From a virus: a DNA stretch of 64,000 bases. The notes under the pieces are model-generated. The model was not told where the DNA came from, ran no database searches, and saw only the letters and a list, made by a program, of their open reading frames with translations. The stretch covers positions 1 to 64,000 of the IMG/VR virus record IMGVR_UViG_3300044961_000262, one strand, 5' to 3'. Below are positions 1-8,886 of the stretch, piece by piece (position 1 is the first letter of the stretch; every line of letters starts with the position of its first letter). A program made the translations under genes and the position numbers.

Positions 1-2
1 TG

Positions 3-3000
3 ATTGATGTAAGTAAATTAGATAATAAAAATAAAATAGCAGGTAAAAAATTAAGTATTGTTGCAGAAAGAAGAAAACTTGCAACAATAAAAGATTTAGA
101 AAATTCACAATTAATAAAAAATATTAGAGTTGATAAATCTCAATCTAAAGATATTAAACCTAATCAGGCTGATAAAAATTTGGCATCTATAATGTTATAT
201 GGTCATAGATATGATGACTTATCTAATGTAGATTATATAAATAAAAATTTAAAAACTATTAGTAATCCTTCAGAAATGCAATCTGAAGCAGAAGTATTAG
301 CTTATAGAATATTAAATGATTTATTGTTTAATATTGACGAATTAAATGAATTTTATGAAGAAATAAAAGATAATCCAGAATATGCTTCAGCTTTAACTAC
401 TAATGAAAATCCTATAAAAGAGTTTTTTGAAAATGATATTTTTGAAGAAAGCGATAAAATTAAATTAGAAAACATTCAATCAACAAGAGAACAAATAATT
501 GCAGATTTATTAGCTAATTATAGTTATACTATTGAGATTAATACTGCTAAAGAAAAAGGATTAAAAAATCAAAAAAAGGGGTATGAGTTAGAACAAACTC
601 AAAATGGTATATGGGTTGTTATAAACTACCGAACAGGATTTAATAAATATTTTGCAACTAAAAAAGAAGCTATTGATTATATTAATGGTGAAAATCAAGA
701 AGAAATTAATACTCAAATTTACAAAGATTTATCAGCAAGAAATAACAACAATATTTCTAAATATGAAGGTAATCCTGATTGGGAATATCAAGAATTAAAA
801 ATACAAGTGCCACAAGTTAATTTAACAGGTGAAGTATTAAAACATAATCCTTTTAATGAACCACAAACTATTGCTCACGCAAGAATACAATATAATAATA
901 AAACTAAAACAGTAGAAGTTCAAGAATTTCAATCAGACCCTTTTCAAGATAATAAACAACGAGAGTTTAAGGATGAAAACGCAGCTAAAGATTATGCTGA
1001 ACAATTGAAGGACATTTATAATGATGTAAGTATTAAAAAAATAAATGATGATATTTGGAAAGTTGCTGGTAGAGAAAGAAAGGATTTAATTACAAGTAGA
1101 AATTTAAATAGTTCAAATTTAGAAGGGTTACAAGGGCAAACGACTATAAGAGAATATATAGATGCTTATAGGTACAGTTTAGAAACTTATGATATGCCAG
1201 ATGCTACTAAAGAAGAAATAGATAGATTAGTGGTAATTGAAGAAAAAGAATTACAATCTAAATTTAAACCTATAAATGAAACTATAAATTCAAAAGATAA
1301 TAAATTTCTTCAACTTCTAAATAAAAATGATGTATGGATAACAGTTGGTTTAAAAAGTTTAATACAAGATAGTGCTAAAAAAGGATATGAAAAAGTATTA
1401 TTTCCTGTAGGAGATACTGCTGCTAAGATTGAAGGACATGAAACTGTTGAAGAGTTTGTTAAGAATAAAGAAGAAAGACTAAATGACTTAAATAGAGAAA
1501 AAAATAAACCTTGGAGTGTTTATAATAAAACAAAAAGTGCAAGTTATTTAGGATTTAAAACTAAAGAAGATGCTGAAAAATATATAATAAATAACAATTT
1601 AGTAGGTTGGAATGTAATAAAAGAGAATACGAGTGATAATATAGATAATGAAATCAAACAATTAGAAAAAGAAATAGAAGATGCTAAAGCAGGTAGATTA
1701 AAAATATCTGCTATTTATGATTTTTATGAAACTACTATTAAAAACATTCTTGATAAAAATTATGGTAAAGAGAATGTAAATAGAATTACCGATGAATATG
1801 GTAATGGCTGGTATGAAATCGAAATAAATGAAAAAGCTAAAGATAAAATATTATTTAATAAGCAAGGAAAAAACACTAATAATTTATCAAAATATTTTAC
1901 TTCAGACAATTCATCTTCTCAAAAAATATTAAAACAAATTGCTGAATTAGGTGGTGGATTAGGGACCATTGCTAAAAAATTACTTGAAAATCAATTAGAT
2001 ATTCCTATTAAATTAATTGATGTACCTCATTTTTCTAATGAAACAATGCCTAAAGAATTAAAAGATTTAGGAATTGTCTTAAAAGATGGATTTTCAGCAG
2101 CTGCTTTTTATAATCCTAGTAATCGTACTATTTACGTTGCTAAAAATGTTAAATTTAAAGATAGTACAGAATCTACTTTAGTACATGAAATTCTTCATGC
2201 TTATACTTCTCATTATGTATATAGTAATCCGAATACAGCATCAGTAAAAAAATTACAAGAATTGGTTGATTATTTAAATCAACCTAAAATAAAAGAATTG
2301 TTGAGGGATACTTATCCTATCACAAATATTGATGAATTATTAGTTGGTATTTTTACTAATAAAAAATTCATCGAAGATTTAAAGATGCTTCCTGCTAAAA
2401 ATCGTAATTTTAAAAGTGTTTGGGATGAAATACTTCAAGTATTTAAAGTAATTTTCGGTATATCAGATAAAACTCTATTTGATGAAGTATTTTCTAGTGC
2501 TGCAACAGTACTTGATGAAAGTATGCAACAAATGAAATCATTTGAAGACGCTTTAGATGTTGATTATATATTAGCTGATGAAGCTGCTGATAATACAGGT
2601 AAACAAAAACTTATTAGTAATAAATTAGATGAACTTCAAGCTAAAGTTAATAGAAATCCTGTAGATAATAGTGTAATTATTAGCGGTAAAGAAGAAATTG
2701 AGTGGATTCGTCCTTCATCTGAAGCTAAAGGAGATATTCAAAAGAGAAGTTTTGGATTAATTTCTGAAAGACAAGAAGAATTTAATAAATTAAGTCAAGA
2801 AGTTGGTACTTTAGTTCATGCTATTCAAGCCGATATTATTAAAAAGAATTTTCCGGAATTTAATAAGTATGTTCCTACAATGGAAGTACCTGAAAATTTA
2901 CAGGAATTCTACGCTTCATTAGAAAAAGAGTTACAACCTATTATAGATAATGCTAAGAAAAAAGGATCTATACTAAAAGCTGAAGTTTTTGTAGGAAATA

Positions 3001-6000
3001 TTCGTACTAAAAAAGGAGGTACCATAGATTTACTTGAAATAACCAGAGAAGGAAATTTTATTATTTTTGATACTAAAACTAGATATTCTGAGGATAAAAC
3101 TGCTAAAAGGAGATTAAATAAATTAATTGAATGGACTAAACAAACAGCTATTTATGGTGAAATTCTTAAAACAGGTGATCCAGAATTAGGAGTTGTTTCT
3201 GGTAAAATTGAAGGAGCATATATATTAGAATTTGAATTTGAAAAATTAGGAGAATTTCTAAACATTAAATTTAAACCTACTTCTAATGGTACAACGGCTT
3301 CTAAATTTTTAAGTAGAAGAAATGCTAAATTGAAAATAACTGCTCCTTTATTTTTAAGAACAAAAAATGAAAAACTTAATAAAAATATTGAATTTCTTTT
3401 ACGTCAAATTGATCAATTAAGTAAACAAAAAGGAGGAACGGAAGAACAAAAAAGTCAAAGAAATAAGTTACTTCAAGGTAAGTTAAATCTTCTTCAATCT
3501 CTTCAAATTAAAGCTGATACAGAAGATTTAATTGAAAAAGCTTATGAAGATTTAGGAGATATTAAAACTATGTTAAGTAAAGGAGTTTTAACTGATTCTA
3601 GATTTATAGAAGAACAGTTGAGTTTTTATTCATCTTTAAAATCTCAAATTGAAGATATTGATGTTAATAAAATTCAAAAAATTAAACAAATAATGATTGA
3701 AGCTCAAGAACTTATGGATGAATATCATAAATTACTTGAGAACATAGCTAAAAGTTCAGTTAAAAATACTCAGATTCAAGATGTTTTAGATAGAAGAGGA
3801 ATTAATTTAAATGATCCTATTCAAGATTCAGGAAAAATGTTTTCAATGTTAATGACAACATCATCAATTGATGATCCTTATATAGCTTCAGCTGTAGCTG
3901 AAACAAATTTAGCATTATCTAAATCACGAACTAGATTAAAAGAATTATTTAGTATAATTCAAAAAAAGACTATTGCTTATCAAAAAGCTACTGGATTAAC
4001 TACATATGATAATATGATAGAGGACGGTAAACTTGTCGGAGAATATACTAAAGAATTTTGGAAAAGTTATAATAATGCTAAGTTAGCTAAAGATTTCGAT
4101 TGGGCTAAAGAAAATTTAATATTTGATAAAGAAAAGTATCAAGAAGCTAGAAATAGACAATTAAATTTTTATGAAGCTTATCGTGAAAACTATAGAAACC
4201 AACTTAAATTTAAAAATCCAGAAATTACAGAAATTGAATTGAATAAATTAACTGAAAAATATATAGCTTTAGAAATGTCAAATTGGGAAGAAGCGAATAA
4301 TAATTCATTTACTTATTTTAAAGCTAAACAAAAATGGACTAATCCTAAATATAATGAAATAATGAAAGGTCCTAAAGAAGTTAAAGAACTTTTTGAAACT
4401 TTTAAATCATTAATCGATTACGCTAATCAAATTATGCCAGATAAAGTTAAAAAGAACTTTATACCTTCTTTTCAAAAAAATTACATAGAAAAATTAGCTT
4501 CAATGAATTTAATGTCAGCTATTCCTGATTTTATGTCAGGTTTATTAGATTCGGTTGCGATGGATTATGATGATGAACTATTTGGAAAAAGAAGTGCTCT
4601 TACAGGAGAAAAAATTGGAGAACTTTATGTTCCGGGTACAGGAAATGTAGCCGATAAATCATTAGATTTACCTGTAGTATTTTTTAAATTTATGGAAGGT
4701 ATTTATAGATATCAAGAATTATCTGCTATTGAAGAAACCGTACTTGCATTAAAACATATGGTTAAAACTCGTAATTATTTAAAAGTTGATAGATTGGGTA
4801 GAGTTATACCTGATTCTAAAGCTCCTGCTGCTCCAAATCCAGCCGCAAATAATCTTAAAACTTTTGAAGCATATATAGATTCGACATTTTACGGTATTAA
4901 AAGTAAAGATGATGTAGGATTTGAAGTAACAGGTAACGGATTTACTGAAGTATTAGGAATACTTAAAAAAGGAGATTCTCGTAAAATATCCGTAGCTAAA
5001 ATTGTAGATAAATTAATTAAATATACTAGTATTAGAAACTTAGGTTATAATATATATTCTCCTTTTGTGAACTTAGGTGGAGGTACTGCTAACTATTATA
5101 TGACCGGTTTTAATGGATTATATTATAGTGAAAAAGATTTTACTAAAGCTATGGGTCTAGCTTTATTAGGTAAAACTCCTAATAACGAAACTGGTGAAAA
5201 AGTTAAATTAATAATGGAATGGCTTGAAGCAGATACTGGTGAATTTGTAAAAGAAGAACAAAATAAATTAACTACCGCTAAAGGTTTGCAATTAATTGAA
5301 GAGTTTGGTCCAATGTCATTAATGAGAGAATCAGAAAATGTTATGAGAAACGCAGGTGCAATAGCTATGATATTATCGGGTAAACATCAATTTAAATGGG
5401 ATGATTTTAAAGTTGTAGATGGAAAGTTGGAAGTTAATACTGATATAATGACTAAAGAGAAATTTAGACAAAAAGTTATTAAAATAAATAATAAAAATCT
5501 TGGAGGAATTAACCCTGATGATATGATGATGATGAAACAATACATTGTAGGTAGAATGTTAATGCAACATAGAAGTTGGCTTCCCGCTTTATTTTTTGAA
5601 AGATTTGGTAGAAAAAGATTTGATTATATTTTAGAACAAGACATAGAAGGAAGATATTTAACTGCTTTTAGATTATTTAAATATTATTTTAATCGTTCCA
5701 AATTTAAAGAACTTAATGAATTCGAAAAAGCTAATATGAAATCAGCTGCTGCTGAAATGGCAATGTTAATTGGTACAGGATTACTTTTAGCTTTACTTAA
5801 AGCCGGATTAGACGATGAAGATGAAAAAGAAGTATGGGCTAAATTTACTAAAAAAGTTTCTTCAAGAGTATTTTCTGAATTATTATTTTTTGTGGATCCA
5901 ACATTTGAAAGTCAATATGCTATTTTATTAAATCCAGCTCCTGTTTTAGGAACAAGTGGCGATTTTGGAAAATTTGTAGGTTCGCTATTTAATGATAAAG

Positions 6001-6119
6001 AAGAAGATAAACGTAAAAAAGGACCTGTGGAGAGGGGGATTAAATTAATTCCCGGTGTCAATAAAGTAACTACATTTTTAGAAGATTTAAATGTAATAGA
6101 TTTTGATGATAAAAAGTAG
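3..6119 (+). CDS. Giant virion-associated (polyvalent cargo-type) protein, 3' part
   Basis: The reading frame is open from the first complete codon at base 3 with no stop, so the gene begins outside the window; the TTG at 180 is only an internal codon. At least 2038 residues are present. Numbering from the TTG codon, an HExxH zinc-protease motif (HEILH, 669-673) lies in a helical context. It is followed by a PD-(D/E)XK signature of the RecB/AddB/Cas4 type: H880, E935, D950 (GTIDLL), D964-T-K966 and Q988xxxY992. Long helical, coiled-coil-rich stretches follow, and a hydrophobic segment lies near 1855-1877. Such multi-enzyme giants sit in the late module of crAss-like phages and are thought to be packed in the virion and ejected with DNA; that role is inferred. 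The gene ends 10 bases from the convergent UDG gene. Confidence 0.85.
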   Translation: MDVSKLDNKNKIAGKKLSIVAERRKLATIKDLENSQLIKNIRVDKSQSKDIKPNQADKNLASIMLYGHRYDDLSNVDYINKNLKTISNPSEMQSEAEVLAYRILNDLLFNIDELNEFYEEIKDNPEYASALTTNENPIKEFFENDIFEESDKIKLENIQSTREQIIADLLANYSYTIEINTAKEKGLKNQKKGYELEQTQNGIWVVINYRTGFNKYFATKKEAIDYINGENQEEINTQIYKDLSARNNNNISKYEGNPDWEYQELKIQVPQVNLTGEVLKHNPFNEPQTIAHARIQYNNKTKTVEVQEFQSDPFQDNKQREFKDENAAKDYAEQLKDIYNDVSIKKINDDIWKVAGRERKDLITSRNLNSSNLEGLQGQTTIREYIDAYRYSLETYDMPDATKEEIDRLVVIEEKELQSKFKPINETINSKDNKFLQLLNKNDVWITVGLKSLIQDSAKKGYEKVLFPVGDTAAKIEGHETVEEFVKNKEERLNDLNREKNKPWSVYNKTKSASYLGFKTKEDAEKYIINNNLVGWNVIKENTSDNIDNEIKQLEKEIEDAKAGRLKISAIYDFYETTIKNILDKNYGKENVNRITDEYGNGWYEIEINEKAKDKILFNKQGKNTNNLSKYFTSDNSSSQKILKQIAELGGGLGTIAKKLLENQLDIPIKLIDVPHFSNETMPKELKDLGIVLKDGFSAAAFYNPSNRTIYVAKNVKFKDSTESTLVHEILHAYTSHYVYSNPNTASVKKLQELVDYLNQPKIKELLRDTYPITNIDELLVGIFTNKKFIEDLKMLPAKNRNFKSVWDEILQVFKVIFGISDKTLFDEVFSSAATVLDESMQQMKSFEDALDVDYILADEAADNTGKQKLISNKLDELQAKVNRNPVDNSVIISGKEEIEWIRPSSEAKGDIQKRSFGLISERQEEFNKLSQEVGTLVHAIQADIIKKNFPEFNKYVPTMEVPENLQEFYASLEKELQPIIDNAKKKGSILKAEVFVGNIRTKKGGTIDLLEITREGNFIIFDTKTRYSEDKTAKRRLNKLIEWTKQTAIYGEILKTGDPELGVVSGKIEGAYILEFEFEKLGEFLNIKFKPTSNGTTASKFLSRRNAKLKITAPLFLRTKNEKLNKNIEFLLRQIDQLSKQKGGTEEQKSQRNKLLQGKLNLLQSLQIKADTEDLIEKAYEDLGDIKTMLSKGVLTDSRFIEEQLSFYSSLKSQIEDIDVNKIQKIKQIMIEAQELMDEYHKLLENIAKSSVKNTQIQDVLDRRGINLNDPIQDSGKMFSMLMTTSSIDDPYIASAVAETNLALSKSRTRLKELFSIIQKKTIAYQKATGLTTYDNMIEDGKLVGEYTKEFWKSYNNAKLAKDFDWAKENLIFDKEKYQEARNRQLNFYEAYRENYRNQLKFKNPEITEIELNKLTEKYIALEMSNWEEANNNSFTYFKAKQKWTNPKYNEIMKGPKEVKELFETFKSLIDYANQIMPDKVKKNFIPSFQKNYIEKLASMNLMSAIPDFMSGLLDSVAMDYDDELFGKRSALTGEKIGELYVPGTGNVADKSLDLPVVFFKFMEGIYRYQELSAIEETVLALKHMVKTRNYLKVDRLGRVIPDSKAPAAPNPAANNLKTFEAYIDSTFYGIKSKDDVGFEVTGNGFTEVLGILKKGDSRKISVAKIVDKLIKYTSIRNLGYNIYSPFVNLGGGTANYYMTGFNGLYYSEKDFTKAMGLALLGKTPNNETGEKVKLIMEWLEADTGEFVKEEQNKLTTAKGLQLIEEFGPMSLMRESENVMRNAGAIAMILSGKHQFKWDDFKVVDGKLEVNTDIMTKEKFRQKVIKINNKNLGGINPDDMMMMKQYIVGRMLMQHRSWLPALFFERFGRKRFDYILEQDIEGRYLTAFRLFKYYFNRSKFKELNEFEKANMKSAAAEMAMLIGTGLLLALLKAGLDDEDEKEVWAKFTKKVSSRVFSELLFFVDPTFESQYAILLNPAPVLGTSGDFGKFVGSLFNDKEEDKRKKGPVERGIKLIPGVNKVTTFLEDLNVIDFDDKK

Positions 6120-6133
6120 GGATTACTCCCTAC
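6116..6133. terminator. Bidirectional hairpin between convergent genes
   Basis: A perfect 7-bp stem (GTAGGGA/TCCCTAC) with a TTAC loop overlaps both stop codons, flanked by AAAA on the left and a T-rich stretch on the right. It lies exactly where the rightward late module meets the leftward replication module. Confidence 0.6.
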
Positions 6134-6831
6134 CACTTTATCATCGACTTTTCTCCATAATGAAGTTTTAAAAACTCATTAGTTTTACTAAAACAGTTTT
6201 CATGATTCAATTCTCTAGATAATCTACACGCATAAGCAGGATGTTCAACATTTATAATTAAATGATGTTTCTTTAAAGAAGAATTTGTTACTAAGTCTTT
6301 AGCTCCTTGACCAAAAGTAATAATTGCTAAAGGTGAATCATCTATTAATTTTAAAGTTGATTTAATGAAATTTTTCCATCCGTATTCATTATGACTTAAC
6401 GGAGCACTATGTTCAACAGTTAACGCCACATTAAGTAGTAAAACTCCTTGTTCAGCTAAATAAGTTAAATTGTTACGAAATTCAAGTTTAAATCCATTAT
6501 AACAATCGTCTTCAATAGCTCTATGTAATTTAACTAAACTTTTAGGTGTTATATCATTATCATCGGCACTAAAAGCTAAACCATCAGCTACTGGTTTATC
6601 TAAAATCGCAGAATAGGTAGGATATGGATCTTGACCTATTACTACGCAATTCACCGTTTTAGGGTTGGTTAATTCATATGCTTTAAATACTAAATCACTT
6701 TCAGGATATACTCTCGAAACAATTCTTCTTTTAGCAATAATTCCTGCTAGTTTTTTAAAATAATCTTTTTCAAATTCACCTTTTAAATAAGGATACCATT
6801 GACCTAATCTATCTTCAATTGTTCTTTTCAT
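6130..6831 (-). CDS. Uracil-DNA glycosylase, family 1
   Basis: The enzyme removes uracil from DNA. The 233-residue length fits family 1 Ung. Visible motifs are the water-activating loop GQDPYPT (66-72, catalytic D68), ADGLAFS (82-88), LLLN..LTVE (131-140, uracil-binding N134), HSAPLSH and the DNA-intercalation loop EHPAY (H197). The usual HPSPLS is replaced by HPAYAC, a divergent Leu-loop. UDG next to replication genes is typical of crAss-like phages. It is the last gene of the leftward operon, 3 bases after the preceding small gene. Confidence 0.93.
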   Translation of the reverse strand: MKRTIEDRLGQWYPYLKGEFEKDYFKKLAGIIAKRRIVSRVYPESDLVFKAYELTNPKTVNCVVIGQDPYPTYSAILDKPVADGLAFSADDNDITPKSLVKLHRAIEDDCYNGFKLEFRNNLTYLAEQGVLLLNVALTVEHSAPLSHNEYGWKNFIKSTLKLIDDSPLAIITFGQGAKDLVTNSSLKKHHLIINVEHPAYACRLSRELNHENCFSKTNEFLKLHYGEKSMIKW

Positions 6832-6834
6832 TTA

Positions 6835-7023
6835 TTATAGAATTTGACCGCCACCATTTACCGCATTACTTATTTTTTTAAAATTGAAAATCGCACTTTG
6901 AGGATACATGCTTTTAATTTTTTTAATTATAATATCTCTATTATTTGAATCTACAGTTACAGATTTAAATTCCTTTTTCATAACTCCATCTATAGTAACT
7001 TCAAAAGATACATTATATCTCAT
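6835..7023 (-). CDS. Small hypothetical protein (62 aa)
   Basis: Not recognised. It has a beta-rich N-terminal half (MRYNVSFEVTIDGV) and a basic middle. It overlaps the MazG-like gene upstream by 4 bases, so translational coupling inside the leftward operon is likely. Confidence 0.6.
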   Translation of the reverse strand: MRYNVSFEVTIDGVMKKEFKSVTVDSNNRDIIIKKIKSMYPQSAIFNFKKISNAVNGGGQIL

Positions 7024-7394
7024 ATTTCTTCTCTATTATCTCCGGAACCGTGTAAAGTATTTGTTTCACGTCTTTTAATTAATTTGTTATAGTTTGTTTC
7101 CATAATATCTTCAAGAGATATATTTAATTCATTAGATATAGCTGTTAAATACCATAAAACATCTCCTAACTCTTTTTTTATATCTGATTTAAAATCGATT
7201 ACATCAGAATAATAATGAGAATTCTTATCTTTAATTAAAGCTAATAATCTAGGATTATCTCTATAAAGTTTTTTAATTTTTTCTAAAACTTCACCTGTTT
7301 CTCCAGCTAATCCTAATCCGCAATAAGCTAAACCTATTTCTTTAGGATAAACAGATGTTTTTTCGATAATTGTTTGATATTCTTTTATATTCAT
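7020..7394 (-). CDS. MazG-like nucleotide pyrophosphohydrolase
   Basis: Expected to hydrolyse (d)NTPs to monophosphates, acting in pool sanitation or alarmone control. The all-alpha MazG signature is present: GLAGETGEVLEKIKK (ExxE of motif I), then KKELGDVLWYLTAISNE (ExxD of motif II) and NxxKLxxR. The ATG at 7394 is chosen over an ATG 21 bases upstream because it forms an ATGA overlap with the stop of the preceding gene (7391-7393), giving 124 residues. Confidence 0.88.
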   Translation of the reverse strand: MNIKEYQTIIEKTSVYPKEIGLAYCGLGLAGETGEVLEKIKKLYRDNPRLLALIKDKNSHYYSDVIDFKSDIKKELGDVLWYLTAISNELNISLEDIMETNYNKLIKRRETNTLHGSGDNREEI

Positions 7395-7594
7395 ATTTCT
7401 ATTTTTATTGTACAATTTGGAGGATCAATTGTAGATTTTTCTTGAGCATTTATTACGGATATATAAGATTCTTGTAAAGCGACATCGTTTAAATAAGTTA
7501 AATATCTTTTACAGTTATCTCTCATTAAACATACACGCTCTTCAGTTTTTGTTTTTCCTGTACATCTTGACATGTCATTATTTAAATAATTCAT
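7391..7594 (-). CDS. Small Cys-containing hypothetical protein (67 aa)
   Basis: Not recognised. It has four cysteines (CTGKTKTEERVCLMRDNC near the N-terminus and one near the C-terminus), a spacing that could bind a metal. It is coupled to the MazG-like gene by ATGA. Confidence 0.6.
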   Translation of the reverse strand: MNYLNNDMSRCTGKTKTEERVCLMRDNCKRYLTYLNDVALQESYISVINAQEKSTIDPPNCTIKIEI

Positions 7595-7597
7595 TTT

Positions 7598-8377
7598 TTA
7601 TTCTATTATTGTATTATTCCAAACATTAGTTGTAAATTCAGATACATTTAAATCATCTAATAATTTTAAACATTTATATATTCTAAAATACTCATCCATT
7701 GCTAAATTTATTTCACCATAATGACTTATATATGCAGATAAAACTTTTTCAGGATAATTTGTGGTTCCTTCGAATAATTTTTTTACAAAAGATTCTCCTT
7801 TTCCTTTAAGTCCAGGAATATTATCAGATGTATCTCCAATAATCATTGATGAAAATAAATATTTATATTCATCTTGACTAGTAACATACGTCCATTCATT
7901 TTTTTTAGGATTAAAATGTTTACCTTCAATATTTAATAAATCTTTATCGGGTGATATTATAAATGAAGTATCTTTATTTTGACGATAGTAACTTACTACA
8001 TAATCATCTGTTTCATGTACATTATTTACTATTTTTACGTTTATCCAGTAGAAATTCCATTTATCTTTTAGATAATGTTTCATTTCTATAAGATTTTTTA
8101 AAGGTTCTAAATCTTTACGATTAGCTTTATAGTCAAAATATATATTTTTTCTATATTGAGAAGAACCTCCAAAAAATCCTATATATGAATAAGCATTAGA
8201 TTTATTTAAAATATCAGTAATATAATTATCGGCTACTTTACAACTTTCTTCAAATGTTCTTTCTCGATAAACAAATCTATTATCTACTTTAATGGGTTCA
8301 TTATTTTCATCTAATAGTTTTTCACCAGTTAAACTAAGATAAAAAATGTGATCCGCATCAATTACTGCCGTATTCAT
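7598..8377 (-). CDS. 5'-3' exonuclease (FEN/PIN-like)
   Basis: A flap/5'-3' exonuclease of the Pol I small-fragment and T5/T7 type, likely removing primers or flaps during phage DNA synthesis. Metal-binding acidic residues appear in order: AVIDADHIFY near the N-terminus, YKANR (arch/helix), ETDDYV, SPDKDLLNI and the helix-hairpin-helix-like GDTSDNIPGLKGKG. The 259 residues fit stand-alone phage enzymes. It lies next to the family B polymerase, which has its own 3'-5' but no 5'-3' exonuclease domain. Confidence 0.9.
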   Translation of the reverse strand: MNTAVIDADHIFYLSLTGEKLLDENNEPIKVDNRFVYRERTFEESCKVADNYITDILNKSNAYSYIGFFGGSSQYRKNIYFDYKANRKDLEPLKNLIEMKHYLKDKWNFYWINVKIVNNVHETDDYVVSYYRQNKDTSFIISPDKDLLNIEGKHFNPKKNEWTYVTSQDEYKYLFSSMIIGDTSDNIPGLKGKGESFVKKLFEGTTNYPEKVLSAYISHYGEINLAMDEYFRIYKCLKLLDDLNVSEFTTNVWNNTIIE

Positions 8378-8577
8378 ATTAATCTATCTCTATTATATCT
8401 ATGATTAATCCATTTAGCTTTGTTTGTGAGTTTATTATATTCATTTTCTAAAAACTTTCCTCTATTACCTGACCAAGTAATAGTTATCATAGGAAGTATA
8501 TTTAAACAATATTTATTAAATAGATCTGAATAATGTAATCCTATCCAAAAACTTTTGGGTCTAAATAAAATTTTCAT
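8374..8577 (-). CDS. Small hypothetical protein (67 aa)
   Basis: Not recognised. Basic and aromatic-rich, with ATGA-type overlaps to both neighbours (exonuclease downstream, coiled-coil protein upstream), which supports it as a real operon member. Confidence 0.55.
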   Translation of the reverse strand: MKILFRPKSFWIGLHYSDLFNKYCLNILPMITITWSGNRGKFLENEYNKLTNKAKWINHRYNRDRLI

Positions 8578-8879
8578 AAACTATCAACTAAAGGTTGTAT
8601 TTTTTTAAGAATTTCACTAAATATTTTTAATTCTTCTTTAACCGGTTTAATTTTTTCTTCCAAATCTTCATTATTCATTCCGACAATTTCGGTTTTAGCA
8701 TCTTCTTCATCAAAATGAGCTTTAGTTAAATCAGTTAAATCTTTCATAAAACTTGAAATACTTTTATATTGTTTTAACTTTTCATTACATATTTTTACAT
8801 AATCTACTATAAATTCATACAGATATTTTATTTCTTCAGGAGTTAAACCTTCTAATTGCGTTGTTATTTTTTCGTTCAT
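8574..8879 (-). CDS. Helical/coiled-coil small protein (101 aa)
   Basis: No family recognised. Almost entirely predicted helix with heptad-like Leu/Ile spacing and strongly charged (EEIKYLYEFIVDYVK near the start, Glu/Lys-rich end). It ends 8 bases after the polymerase start on the opposite side, in the replication operon. Confidence 0.6.
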   Translation of the reverse strand: MNEKITTQLEGLTPEEIKYLYEFIVDYVKICNEKLKQYKSISSFMKDLTDLTKAHFDEEDAKTEIVGMNNEDLEEKIKPVKEELKIFSEILKKIQPLVDSL

Positions 8880-8886
8880 GTTTTTA

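Noticed and set aside
180-182. TTG as the start of the giant left-edge gene
   Set aside because: The frame is open and protein-like all the way to base 3, so the gene begins outside the window.
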